Translations under genes and position numbers: made by a program | From: JBAUHN01 sp049680295 | GTDB lineage: Bacteria; Pseudomonadota; Alphaproteobacteria; Rhodobacterales; Rhodobacteraceae | Length of the DNA: 10,166 nt | Assembly: GCA_049680295.1 (NCBI GenBank) | Contig: JBAUHN010000471.1 | Coordinates: 1 to 10,166 of the forward strand | Direction of reading: 5' to 3' | Shown here: piece after piece, positions 1 to 6,424 of the stretch | Layout of the letters: every line of letters begins with the position of its first letter | Numbering within the stretch: position 1 is the first letter of the stretch | The notes under the pieces: model-generated | Told to the model about the DNA's origin: nothing | What the model saw: only the letters and a program-made list of their open reading frames with translations | Database searches by the model: none

Positions 1-1226
1 GGCGATCTGGCGACCACAACTTCGCGGCCCGCGAGGCGATCGTCTGAGACTAAAATATCATCCCCCTGTCGGCGCAGCAAAGTCACGTCGATAGCCGCCA
101 GCCGGTCGCCTTCGTCCATCACCAGCACCACACCAGATGCATCCAGCGCCGAGGCAGGCAGGCGCACCACATTCTGCAATTCGGGTTCGGACACGCGGAC
201 AGTCACGAAATCGCCGGGCTTGAACCCCGGTGCACTGGTCAGCCTGGCAAAGACCAAACGTCCGGTCTGCCCAGTTCCAGCGGCAGCACTGGCGCGGCTG
301 ATCTGTCCCCTGGCGGTCAGGTCAATGCCGGTCACATCCAGATTTGCCGTAACATCCGCTTTCAGCAGTTTACCCGCCCCATCCAAAAGCCGCGCATATT
401 GCGCCGTGGATACACGGAATGAGACCTCAAGATCGTCAGGATCAATCAATTCCGCCACCCGTTCATTGGGCGACACCAAACGCCCCTCGACCACGGATGT
501 CGCACTTAGGGTTCCGTCAAAAGGGGCGCGCAATATGGTGTCTGCAAGTTGCCGTTCAGCCTCGGCCAGCGCAATTTTTGATCGGGTCACGCGGGTTGCC
601 GCCTGATCAATGCGGGCCTCAGATTGCGTGACAGCCAGACGTCGCGACAGCACCGCCTGACGGGCAGACGCCGCGGCCAGTTCCGCAGTTTCGACCGCTG
701 CTGCTGTGCCAACACCGCGTGCGGTCAAATCCACCTGACGCCGAAAGGCACGTTCACGAATTTCGGATTGTTCTTGTGCTGCGACTTCTTCGTCGCGCGC
801 CAGAATAACGCTGCGGTTTGCATCGCGGCCCTCTGCCTCGGCGTCGGCAAGATCGCTTTTCAAGCGATCAACCTCCGCCTGCATGCCGGCCGGATCGATC
901 CGCACCAAAACCTGACCTTTGGTCACCGTGCTACCGTCCTCAAAACCCGGCGCCAGTTCAATCACGCGGCCACCGGTTGCGGCGCGCAACTCCAGAGTGC
1001 GGCGGGATTGAACCTCGCCAAAGGCTTCCAAAACGGGCGTTTGATTTGACGCCTCGGCCATGATCACATTCACCGCAAAGACGCGTTCGCGGACGGGCGG
1101 CGCTTTGGTATCGCGCGCCATCCGATCCTGAAGCGCTGATCCGATCAATTGACCCGCATATAGCAACAGCCCCAGCGTCACAGCCGTCAGGAACAGACCA
1201 ATCATGCTTTGGCGCAAAAACCGCAT
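1..1226 (-). CDS. RND-type efflux periplasmic adaptor (HlyD/AcrA family), C-terminus cut by window edge
   Basis: Membrane fusion (adaptor) subunit that would link an inner-membrane RND pump to an outer-membrane channel. About 408 codons are present and the frame is open to the left edge, so the 3' end is missing. A signal anchor lies at residues ~8-30 (IGLFLTAVTLGLLLYAG). A biotinyl-lipoyl-like half follows: RAATGGRVIELAPGFEDG at ~81-98, then GQVLVRIDP at ~104-112. An Ala/Glu/Arg-rich alpha-helical hairpin spans ~115-228, and the returning lipoyl half carries LRAPFDGTL at ~232-240. Beta-barrel sequence follows (LEVSFRVS near 266-273, later FKPGDFVTVRV). The ATG at 1226 is preceded by GAAGGG at a suitable distance, which fixes the start. 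It lies 96 bp downstream of moaB on the same strand. The pump gene would be expected just left of the window. The adaptor class is secure; the transported substrate cannot be told. Confidence 0.9.
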   Translation of the reverse strand, partial: MRFLRQSMIGLFLTAVTLGLLLYAGQLIGSALQDRMARDTKAPPVRERVFAVNVIMAEASNQTPVLEAFGEVQSRRTLELRAATGGRVIELAPGFEDGSTVTKGQVLVRIDPAGMQAEVDRLKSDLADAEAEGRDANRSVILARDEEVAAQEQSEIRERAFRRQVDLTARGVGTAAAVETAELAAASARQAVLSRRLAVTQSEARIDQAATRVTRSKIALAEAERQLADTILRAPFDGTLSATSVVEGRLVSPNERVAELIDPDDLEVSFRVSTAQYARLLDGAGKLLKADVTANLDVTGIDLTARGQISRASAAAGTGQTGRLVFARLTSAPGFKPGDFVTVRVSEPELQNVVRLPASALDASGVVLVMDEGDRLAAIDVTLLRRQGDDILVSDDRLAGREVVVARS

Positions 1227-1322
1227 TTACATCAAACCCTTCATACGCAATCCGCTGCGTAGATATTAACCTAGCTGGTACAGTGAATTTGCCAAGTCAC
1301 AACCGTATTACGGCTGACCGGG
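1227..1322 (-). promoter_or_regulatory. Likely promoter region of the efflux adaptor gene
   Basis: A 96-bp gap separates the moaB stop from the adaptor start, longer than other same-strand gaps here. It is AT-richer than its surroundings, with TAATAT and TTGGCA elements on the minus strand, but their 21-nt spacing is not a standard sigma-70 arrangement. It also holds a perfect 11-bp palindrome, CCGTATTACGG (1303-1313), whose loop is too short for a terminator but which could be an operator half. A promoter here is an inference from gap length and composition. Confidence 0.3.
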
Positions 1323-1865
1323 CTATTTCCGTCGCTGATGTTCATCTAATCTGGGCAAAATCTCGACAAAATTGCACGGTTTGTGCCGATAATCGAGTTG
1401 CCGGCCAAGAATTTCATCCCATGCATCCTTGCAGGCGCCGGGGCTGCCGGGCAAGGCAAATAGATATGTGCCATTGCAAACCCCACCCGTTGCGCGGCTT
1501 TGGACGGCACTGGTGCCGATCTTTTGCATGCTGACAATGGTGAATACCGTGCCAAAGGCGTCGATCTCTTTTTCATAGACATCGCGGTGCGCTTCGACCG
1601 TCACATCGCGCCCGGTCAGGCCGGTGCCACCGGTACTGATCACCACGTCGACATCGCTATCATTGCACCAGCTGCGCAATTGCGCAGAAATCTCGGCGCG
1701 CTCATCGGGCAAAATCTTGCGATCTGCCAATACGTGCCCACCCTCAGAAATGCGCCCCGCCAGCACATCGCCCGAACGGTCCTGATCCAGCCCGCGCGTG
1801 TCGGACACAGTCAACACCGCAATCCTGACCGGAATAAACGCGCGGCTTTTCTGAGTATCGTTCAT
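1323..1865 (-). CDS. moaB: MoaB/Mog-type molybdopterin adenylyltransferase-like protein
   Basis: A 180-residue member of the MoaB/Mog domain family, which binds molybdopterin during molybdenum cofactor synthesis. Mog adenylylates molybdopterin; the role of bacterial MoaB is less settled. The family's signature loop is intact: ISTGGTGLTGRD at ~76-87. It is followed by FGTVFTIVSMQKIGTSAVQSRA at ~104-125, here noted as FGTVF and IGTSAVQSRA, and by LPGSPGACKDAWDEI at ~138-152. The C-terminal RPCNF-type segment appears as KPCNFVEILPRL. Length matches MoaB, slightly over 170 residues. The ATG at 1865 has AGGA 11 nt upstream. Upstream in the same direction are the uracil-DNA glycosylase gene and a possible 25-codon ORF that ends in frame three codons before this start. 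No other cofactor genes are in view. Confidence 0.93.
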   Translation of the reverse strand: MNDTQKSRAFIPVRIAVLTVSDTRGLDQDRSGDVLAGRISEGGHVLADRKILPDERAEISAQLRSWCNDSDVDVVISTGGTGLTGRDVTVEAHRDVYEKEIDAFGTVFTIVSMQKIGTSAVQSRATGGVCNGTYLFALPGSPGACKDAWDEILGRQLDYRHKPCNFVEILPRLDEHQRRK

Positions 1866-1871
1866 GTCACA

Positions 1872-1949
1872 TCACGTCCTTTGCAATAGGGCCAGCCGCA
1901 GCGCAAGAACTGCGGGGATAAACGCCAGCAACGACAACGGATCAACCAT
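1872..1949 (-). CDS. Possible 25-residue hydrophobic micro-ORF between the UDG and moaB genes
   Basis: An ATG at 1949 opens a 25-codon frame ending in TGA at 1872-1874. The ATG overlaps the last 8 nt of the uracil-DNA glycosylase gene in another frame, a common arrangement for translational coupling. The peptide begins MVDPLSLL and is almost entirely hydrophobic, with LLAFIPAVLALRLALL in the middle, ending QRT. This could be a single membrane helix interrupted by one arginine. It fills nearly all of the 76-nt gap, and its last codons contain the AGGA that serves as the moaB ribosome binding site. It is in frame with moaB, separated by TGA, TGT and GAC. I do not recognise it. Its reality rests on position and composition alone; it could be a chance frame. 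Confidence 0.35.
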   Translation of the reverse strand: MVDPLSLLAFIPAVLALRLALLQRT

Positions 1950-2715
1950 CGCGCAACCGCGCCCGCAAGCTTAGCAAATCGGCCCATGCTTCACGCTTGG
2001 CGCCGGCGGTGCGCAACAGATATGCGGGATGGAACATCGGCAACACCGCAAGGCCCTGACTTTGCGTCCATTGCCCGCGCAACCGGGTGATCCCGCGTTT
2101 TCCAAGCATCGCCTGACAGCTGACATTGCCCATCAGCACCAGAACCTCAGGTTTGATCAGGGCGATGTGTCGCGACAAAAACGGCAGCATCATTGCGATC
2201 TCTTCGGGCTTCGGCTCACGGTTTTGCGGCGGCCGCCATGGCAGAACATTGGTGATGTAGACCGGCGCATCCTTGTGGTCGCGCCCCATGTGAATGGCGC
2301 TCAGCATCCGGTCCAACAACTGACCTGCAGTCCCGACAAAAGGCCGCCCTTCGCGGTCTTCGTCGCGGCCCGGTGCTTCGCCGATAATCATGACCCGCGC
2401 AGACGGCACCCCATCCGAAAACACCAGATTGCGTGCGCCCTGCTTCAGGTCGCAATGCGGATAGGCTGCGATTGCAGCGCGCAGGCCTTCAAGATCGTTT
2501 GCCGCATCCGCCATCCGTTTGGCCTCGGCTACAACGTCGATATCGGGCTTGGCCTTCGGGCCGGTGCTTTTCTTTGCCGCTGGGGGCGCAGGTTTTGCAA
2601 CTGTCGCAGGGATGTCATACCTGTTGACCGGTGCATCACAGATGGCATCAGTGACGCCCAGCTCAACCTGCCAGTTCAAAAGTGCGAGTGATGCGTGAAA
2701 CTCAGATGATTCCAT
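1942..2715 (-). CDS. Uracil-DNA glycosylase, family-4-like but without the iron-sulfur cysteines
   Basis: A 257-residue DNA repair enzyme that would remove uracil from DNA to start base excision repair. The N-terminal ~75 residues include a Lys/Pro/Ala-rich linker (~41-57). The glycosylase core follows, with motif I GEAPGRDED at 112-120, then RPFVG at 124-128 with the uracil-stacking Phe126 expected from the family, and GQLLDRM at 131-137. Further on are ITNVLPWRPPQNR at 154-166 and motif II HPAYLLR at 229-235. Classic family 4 enzymes bind a 4Fe-4S cluster through four cysteines. Here only Cys26, Cys88 and Cys200 exist, Trp160 sits at the usual KCRPP cysteine position, and a Met replaces the next one. 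It belongs with cysteine-poor alphaproteobacterial homologues. It is divergent from pyrB, with 128 bp between their starts. Confidence 0.88.
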   Translation of the reverse strand: MESSEFHASLALLNWQVELGVTDAICDAPVNRYDIPATVAKPAPPAAKKSTGPKAKPDIDVVAEAKRMADAANDLEGLRAAIAAYPHCDLKQGARNLVFSDGVPSARVMIIGEAPGRDEDREGRPFVGTAGQLLDRMLSAIHMGRDHKDAPVYITNVLPWRPPQNREPKPEEIAMMLPFLSRHIALIKPEVLVLMGNVSCQAMLGKRGITRLRGQWTQSQGLAVLPMFHPAYLLRTAGAKREAWADLLSLRARLRDG

Positions 2716-2786
2716 TTGCGCATCTTACTGCGGCCCACAGACGAACTGAACTGCTCTTGCACCGGTAATTGCATCAATCAGCGACC

Positions 2787-2815
2787 TTGCCGGGTCCGCA
2801 CCACATCCCTATAAG
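2787..2815 (+). promoter_or_regulatory. Candidate sigma-70 promoter for the pyrB operon
   Basis: TTGCCG (2787-2792) and TATAAG (2810-2815) are separated by exactly 17 nt, close to the TTGACA/TATAAT consensus. Transcription would start near 2822, giving a leader of about 22 nt before the pyrB ATG, with AGG at 2831-2833 as a weak ribosome binding site. No attenuator or long leader fits in this space, so any pyrimidine control would have to act at the promoter. Seen by eye only. Confidence 0.45.
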
Positions 2816-2843
2816 AGCAAAAATTGACATAGGTTGCCCGCCC

Positions 2844-3791
2844 ATGACCTTTCCCCACCGTCATCTTCTTGGAATAGAACATCTGCGCCCCGATGAGATC
2901 ACGACCTTGCTTGATCTGGCAGACAGCTATGTGGATCTGAACCGCCAGCCGAACAAGCATAACGACGTGCTGGCTGGTCTGACGCAGATCAACATGTTTT
3001 TTGAAAATTCCACCCGCACGCAGGCCAGTTTCGAGATTGCAGGCAAACGACTGGGCGCGGATGTGATGAATATGGCGATGCAGGCCAGTTCAATCAAAAA
3101 GGGCGAAACCCTGATTGACACGGCGCTGACCCTGAACGCGATGCACCCTGATCTGCTGGTTGTGCGGCACCCGCAATCAGGTGCAGTGGATTTGCTGGCA
3201 CAAAAGGTCAATTGCGCCGTGCTGAATGCGGGCGACGGACGCCACGAACACCCAACCCAGGCCTTGCTGGACGCGCTGACGATACGGCGCGCCAAGGGCC
3301 GTTTGCACCGTCTGTCGATTGCGATTTGCGGTGATATTGCCCATAGTCGGGTGGCGCGGTCCAACATCATGCTGCTGGGCAAGATGGAAAACCGCCTGCG
3401 CCTGATCGGTCCGCCGACCTTGATGCCCGCGGGCATTTCCGAATTCGGGGTCGAGGTGTTCGACGACATGGCCGAAGGGCTGCAGGACGTCGACGTCGTG
3501 ATGATGCTGCGCCTGCAAAAGGAACGGATGGACGGCGGATTTATCCCCTCCGAGCGGGAATATTACCACCGTTTCGGATTAGATGCGGCCAAACTGCGCC
3601 ACGCCAAACCTGACGCCATCGTCATGCACCCCGGCCCGATGAATCGGGGCGTCGAGATTGACGGCACCTTGGCCGACGACATCAACCGCAGCGTCATTCA
3701 GGATCAGGTCGAGATGGGTGTGGCTGTCCGAATGGCCGCGATGGAGTTATTGGCCAAGAACCTGTTGGCGGAACGGGACGGTGCCGGATGA
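2844..3791 (+). CDS. pyrB: Aspartate carbamoyltransferase catalytic chain
   Basis: A 315-residue cytosolic enzyme that joins carbamoyl phosphate and aspartate to give N-carbamoyl-aspartate, the committed step of pyrimidine synthesis. Family landmarks are all present: FFENSTRTQASFE at 52-64 (carbamoyl-phosphate loop), SIKKGET at 83-89 (the mobile lysine loop), HPTQALLDALT at 136-146, GDIAHSRVARS at 163-173 and HPGPMNRGVEI at 262-272. The ATG at 2844 gives the usual catalytic-chain length. An in-frame TTG at 2769 would add 25 residues but lies upstream of the candidate -10 element. No pyrI regulatory chain is adjacent. Instead a degenerate dihydroorotase follows two small genes later, as in the Pseudomonas-type ATCase whose catalytic chains pair with an inactive dihydroorotase. 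The stop overlaps the next start as ATGA. Confidence 0.97.
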   Translation: MTFPHRHLLGIEHLRPDEITTLLDLADSYVDLNRQPNKHNDVLAGLTQINMFFENSTRTQASFEIAGKRLGADVMNMAMQASSIKKGETLIDTALTLNAMHPDLLVVRHPQSGAVDLLAQKVNCAVLNAGDGRHEHPTQALLDALTIRRAKGRLHRLSIAICGDIAHSRVARSNIMLLGKMENRLRLIGPPTLMPAGISEFGVEVFDDMAEGLQDVDVVMMLRLQKERMDGGFIPSEREYYHRFGLDAAKLRHAKPDAIVMHPGPMNRGVEIDGTLADDINRSVIQDQVEMGVAVRMAAMELLAKNLLAERDGAG

Positions 3792-4333
3792 AGATGCCAC
3801 TGCATATTCCGGCCAAAGAGGTCGGTGCGATCCGGGTATTTGCGGTCAACCGCCCGGCAGGTGACATGGATCACGCCCTGCAATCCCGCCCGATGCCCGA
3901 TGTCGCACGCGATCTGTTAAATGCGCCCCATCTCAACACCAAAAGCGCTGAAATCTTTGCCGTATCGGACCTGACAGAGCTGGGGCTGGCCGGATATCTT
4001 CATGATGGGTATGCTGTGGACAGCGCCCAAATCGACCCCGACCGCGCACGGCTGAGCGCGATCGAAGGCTACGTTTTGCTGCTGTTTTCCGACAGCTTTG
4101 GTGGTGCGGAAATGACCCTGGATGCAGGGCCGGACGTCACGCTGATCGGCACCTATGCCGAGGCCAGAGCAGATCAGAGCGCCCGCCCGATTGCGGCAGA
4201 AAGCGCCAAACCCTTCACCGGCACAGGTGGGCTGACGCCGCCCGTTGCCCCGCGCGGTCCTGCGGGTAGCGCCATGGTGGTGATTGGTCTGATCACCGGT
4301 CTGGTCCTATTGATATGGTGGCTGCTTGATTGA
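3788..4333 (+). CDS. Uncharacterised protein with one C-terminal membrane helix, coupled to pyrB
   Basis: A 181-residue protein that I cannot assign to a named family. Residues 1-140 look soluble and alternate short beta-type stretches (GAIRVFAV at 13-20, GYVLLLFSDSFGG at 94-106, DVTLIGTYAEA at 116-126) with polar helices. A Gly/Pro-rich linker (GTGGLTPPVAPRGPAG, 145-160) leads to a hydrophobic helix, MVVIGLITGLVLLIWWLL at 163-180, that ends one residue before the C-terminus. This is the layout of a tail-anchored inner-membrane protein with its main domain in the cytoplasm. The start overlaps the pyrB stop (ATGA, 3788-3791), so translation is probably coupled. Codon use resembles its neighbours. 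Its place between pyrB and the dihydroorotase homologue suggests a role tied to the pyrimidine complex, but this is inference from position only. Confidence 0.82.
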   Translation: MKMPLHIPAKEVGAIRVFAVNRPAGDMDHALQSRPMPDVARDLLNAPHLNTKSAEIFAVSDLTELGLAGYLHDGYAVDSAQIDPDRARLSAIEGYVLLLFSDSFGGAEMTLDAGPDVTLIGTYAEARADQSARPIAAESAKPFTGTGGLTPPVAPRGPAGSAMVVIGLITGLVLLIWWLLD

Positions 4334-4360
4334 TCTATTCCCATCCCTCAGGAGCATGCG

Positions 4361-4462
4361 ATGACCGATCCGAAAGATCCCAAAATGTCCGGGCGCGTCG
4401 CCATGATCGCACTGCTGGTCGCCTTTGGAGTGGTCGGTTTGATGATATGGATCGGCGCGTGA
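4361..4462 (+). CDS. 33-residue single-helix membrane microprotein
   Basis: A short gene of 33 codons between the tail-anchored protein and the dihydroorotase homologue. An unusually good Shine-Dalgarno, AGGAG at 4350-4354, sits 6 nt before the ATG at 4361, the best in the window. The peptide has a charged N-terminus (MTDPKDPKMSGR) followed by a hydrophobic stretch, VAMIALLVAFGVVGLMIWIG at 13-32, long enough to cross the membrane once. The basic residues before the helix predict the N-terminus in the cytoplasm. It lies 27 nt after the upstream stop and 34 nt before the next start, on the same strand, so it belongs to the operon. I do not recognise a family. The strong ribosome binding site and clear membrane helix make a chance frame unlikely. 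Confidence 0.68.
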   Translation: MTDPKDPKMSGRVAMIALLVAFGVVGLMIWIGA

Positions 4463-4496
4463 CACTTATCAGTAATATATTCAGGAACCCCCCGGC

Positions 4497-5792
4497 ATGA
4501 GCACGCTCACTTTCGTCAACGCCCGTTTGATCGACCCGGAACTGGGCACCGTTTCCATGGGCGGAATAAGCGTCAAAGACGGTCTGATTAACGACATATT
4601 CCCTGAAAGTGCGCAGCAAAATCAAAACGATGTCCCCCTGGGGACAGTGATTGACTGCCACGGAAAATACCTTGCTCCCGGCATCGTCGATCTGGGTGTC
4701 AAAGTGTGCGAACCCGGTGAGCGGCACAAGGAAAGCTACCGCTCAGCCGGGTTGGCGGCGGCGGCGGGTGGTGTGACGACAATGGTGACGCGCCCAGACA
4801 CCACGCCAGCCATCGACAGCCCCGAGGTTGTCGAATTCGTCACCCGTCGGGCGAACGAGGCAGCCCCAGTTAATGTGCTTGCCATGGCCGCGCTGACCAA
4901 AGGCCGCGAGGGCCGCGAGATGACGGAAATAGGCTTTCTGATGGATGCGGGCGCCGTTGCCTTTACTGATTGTGACCGGGTTGTCACCGACACCAAAGTC
5001 TTTACCCGTGCGCTGACCTATGCGCGCAGTCTGGGCGCGCTGGTCATCGCGCATCCGCAAGAACCGGTGCTAAGCCATGGGGCTGCCGCAACCTCGGGCA
5101 AATTTGCCTCATTGCGCGCCTTGCCCGCCGTGTCGCCGATGGCAGAACGGATGGGACTGGACCGCGACATCGCCCTGATCGAGATGACAGGCGCGCGCTA
5201 TCATGCAGACCAGATCACCACCGCCCGCGCCCTGCCCGCCCTTGCACGCGCCAAGGCCAACCGGCTGGATATCACGGCCGGCACGTCGATCCACCATCTG
5301 ACGCTGAATGCGCTTGATGTTGCGGATTACCGGACGTTTTTCAAACTCAAACCGCCCCTGCGCGACGAAGAGGACCGGTTGGCGATTGCACAAGCTGTAT
5401 CAGACGGGCTGATCGACGTGATCAGTTCCATGCACACACCACAGGACGAAGAAAGCAAGCGCCTGCCCTTTGAAGAGGCCGCCAGTGGGGCGGTGGCACT
5501 TGAGACGCTATTGCCTGCTGCAATGCGGCTTTTCCATGCCGGTTTGGTAGATTTGCCAACGCTATGGCGTGCAATGTCACTGAACCCGGCCAATCGGCTG
5601 GGGTTGGATGCAGGTCGGTTGTCAATAGGCGCGCCTGCCGATCTGGTTCTTTTTGATGCGGACGCGCCCTTTGTGATGGACCGTGCCACACTGCGCTCAA
5701 AATCGGGCAACACGCCATTTGACGGGACACGGATGCAGGGTAAGGTGCTGGCAACATTTGTGGCAGGACGCCGCGTATTTGAAAGAACCTGA
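4497..5792 (+). CDS. pyrX: Dihydroorotase-like protein, predicted non-catalytic (PyrX/PyrC' type)
   Basis: A 431-residue amidohydrolase-fold protein aligned throughout to class I dihydroorotase, but with the active site gone. The standard PG-hydrophobic-DxHxHxREPG motif reads PGIVDLGVKVCEPG at 61-74: both metal histidines become Gly67 and Lys69, and the substrate-binding Arg becomes Cys71. The MPNT substrate loop reads RPDT at 99-102. The CHVS metal histidine becomes Gln239 (DQIT), and the catalytic DHAPH motif becomes MHTPQ at 312-316. His186 (AHPQ) remains, as do structural motifs such as KLKPPLR (283-289) and the C-terminal SLNPANRLGL (361-370) and GAPADLVLFD (378-387). Databases may call it PyrC. 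The Pseudomonas precedent is an inactive homologue that assembles with PyrB. AGGAA lies 9 nt before the ATG. It overlaps plsY by one base (TGATG). Confidence 0.87.
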   Translation: MSTLTFVNARLIDPELGTVSMGGISVKDGLINDIFPESAQQNQNDVPLGTVIDCHGKYLAPGIVDLGVKVCEPGERHKESYRSAGLAAAAGGVTTMVTRPDTTPAIDSPEVVEFVTRRANEAAPVNVLAMAALTKGREGREMTEIGFLMDAGAVAFTDCDRVVTDTKVFTRALTYARSLGALVIAHPQEPVLSHGAAATSGKFASLRALPAVSPMAERMGLDRDIALIEMTGARYHADQITTARALPALARAKANRLDITAGTSIHHLTLNALDVADYRTFFKLKPPLRDEEDRLAIAQAVSDGLIDVISSMHTPQDEESKRLPFEEAASGAVALETLLPAAMRLFHAGLVDLPTLWRAMSLNPANRLGLDAGRLSIGAPADLVLFDADAPFVMDRATLRSKSGNTPFDGTRMQGKVLATFVAGRRVFERT

Positions 5793-6400
5793 TGCCCGTC
5801 ATTGAACATTCCGCCGCCATTATCCTGCTTTGGGCGATCCTGGGTTATCTCATCGGATCGGTTCCGTTTGGGGTGATCATCACACAGGCGATGGGGCTGG
5901 GAAACCTGCGCGACATCGGGTCAGGCAACATCGGTGCCACCAATGTCTTGCGCACTGGCAACAAAACTGCGGCAGCTTTGACATTGTTGCTGGATGGCGG
6001 CAAAGGCGCATTGGCAGTTTTTCTGGGCCGCTATCTCGGCGGCGAAGACACCGCACAGATTGCCGGGCTTATGGCCATGTTCGGACATTGCTACCCGATC
6101 TGGCTAAGGTTCAAAGGCGGCAAAGGCGTTGCCACGTTCCTTGGCATCATGCTGGCCTTTAGCTGGATTGCGGGTCTGGCCTGTTGTCTGACATGGCTGG
6201 TGGGCGCATTGATCTTTCGCATCTCATCCATGGGGGCGGTTCTGGCAGCAAGCTGTTCCACCCTGATCGTCATCCTGACGGGCAACGGATCAGGGCTGGT
6301 GATGACAGCAATCCTGACGCTGCTGATCTTGTGGCGTCACCGGGGCAACCTAAGCCGCATCAAAGCGGGTACAGAACCCAGGATTGGCCAAAAGAAATAG
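5792..6400 (+). CDS. plsY: Acyl-phosphate:glycerol-3-phosphate acyltransferase
   Basis: A 202-residue inner-membrane enzyme that moves an acyl group from acyl-phosphate to glycerol-3-phosphate, making lysophosphatidic acid for phospholipid synthesis. The PlsY signature stretches are complete: GSGNIGATN at 43-51, GHCYPIWLRFKGGKGVAT at 98-115, and RHRGNLSRIKAGTE at 182-195. Between them run hydrophobic segments (~8-30, ~60-80, ~88-100, ~115-140 and ~147-180) that fit the usual five membrane spans. The ATG shares its A with the stop of the dihydroorotase-like gene (TGATG), which points to translational coupling and places it last in the pyr operon. It ends 24 nt before the end of the convergent gshA. 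No hairpin with a T-run is visible in that gap. Confidence 0.97.
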   Translation: MPVIEHSAAIILLWAILGYLIGSVPFGVIITQAMGLGNLRDIGSGNIGATNVLRTGNKTAAALTLLLDGGKGALAVFLGRYLGGEDTAQIAGLMAMFGHCYPIWLRFKGGKGVATFLGIMLAFSWIAGLACCLTWLVGALIFRISSMGAVLAASCSTLIVILTGNGSGLVMTAILTLLILWRHRGNLSRIKAGTEPRIGQKK

Positions 6401-6424
6401 GGCGGACGGATAAGGGTTCCGACG

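Noticed and set aside
220..1063. Several plus-strand frames across the left edge
   Set aside because: They are shadows of the minus-strand efflux adaptor, whose lipoyl and hairpin motifs are clear.
1267..1280. Inverted ACC-N5-GGT as a TetR-type operator before the efflux adaptor
   Set aside because: Only three base pairs per arm match and the flanks do not extend the symmetry.
2824..2829. TTGACA just before pyrB as a -35 element
   Set aside because: It is only 14 nt from the ATG; the matching -10 would fall inside the coding sequence and no such hexamer is there.
2769..2843. TTG start giving PyrB a 25-residue N-terminal extension
   Set aside because: The candidate -10 element lies inside it, there is no good ribosome binding site, and the ATG at 2844 gives the usual length. 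Pseudomonas PyrB does have an N-terminal extension, so it is not fully excluded.
6401..6424. Bidirectional terminator between plsY and gshA
   Set aside because: The 24-nt gap contains no convincing stem-loop or T-run.
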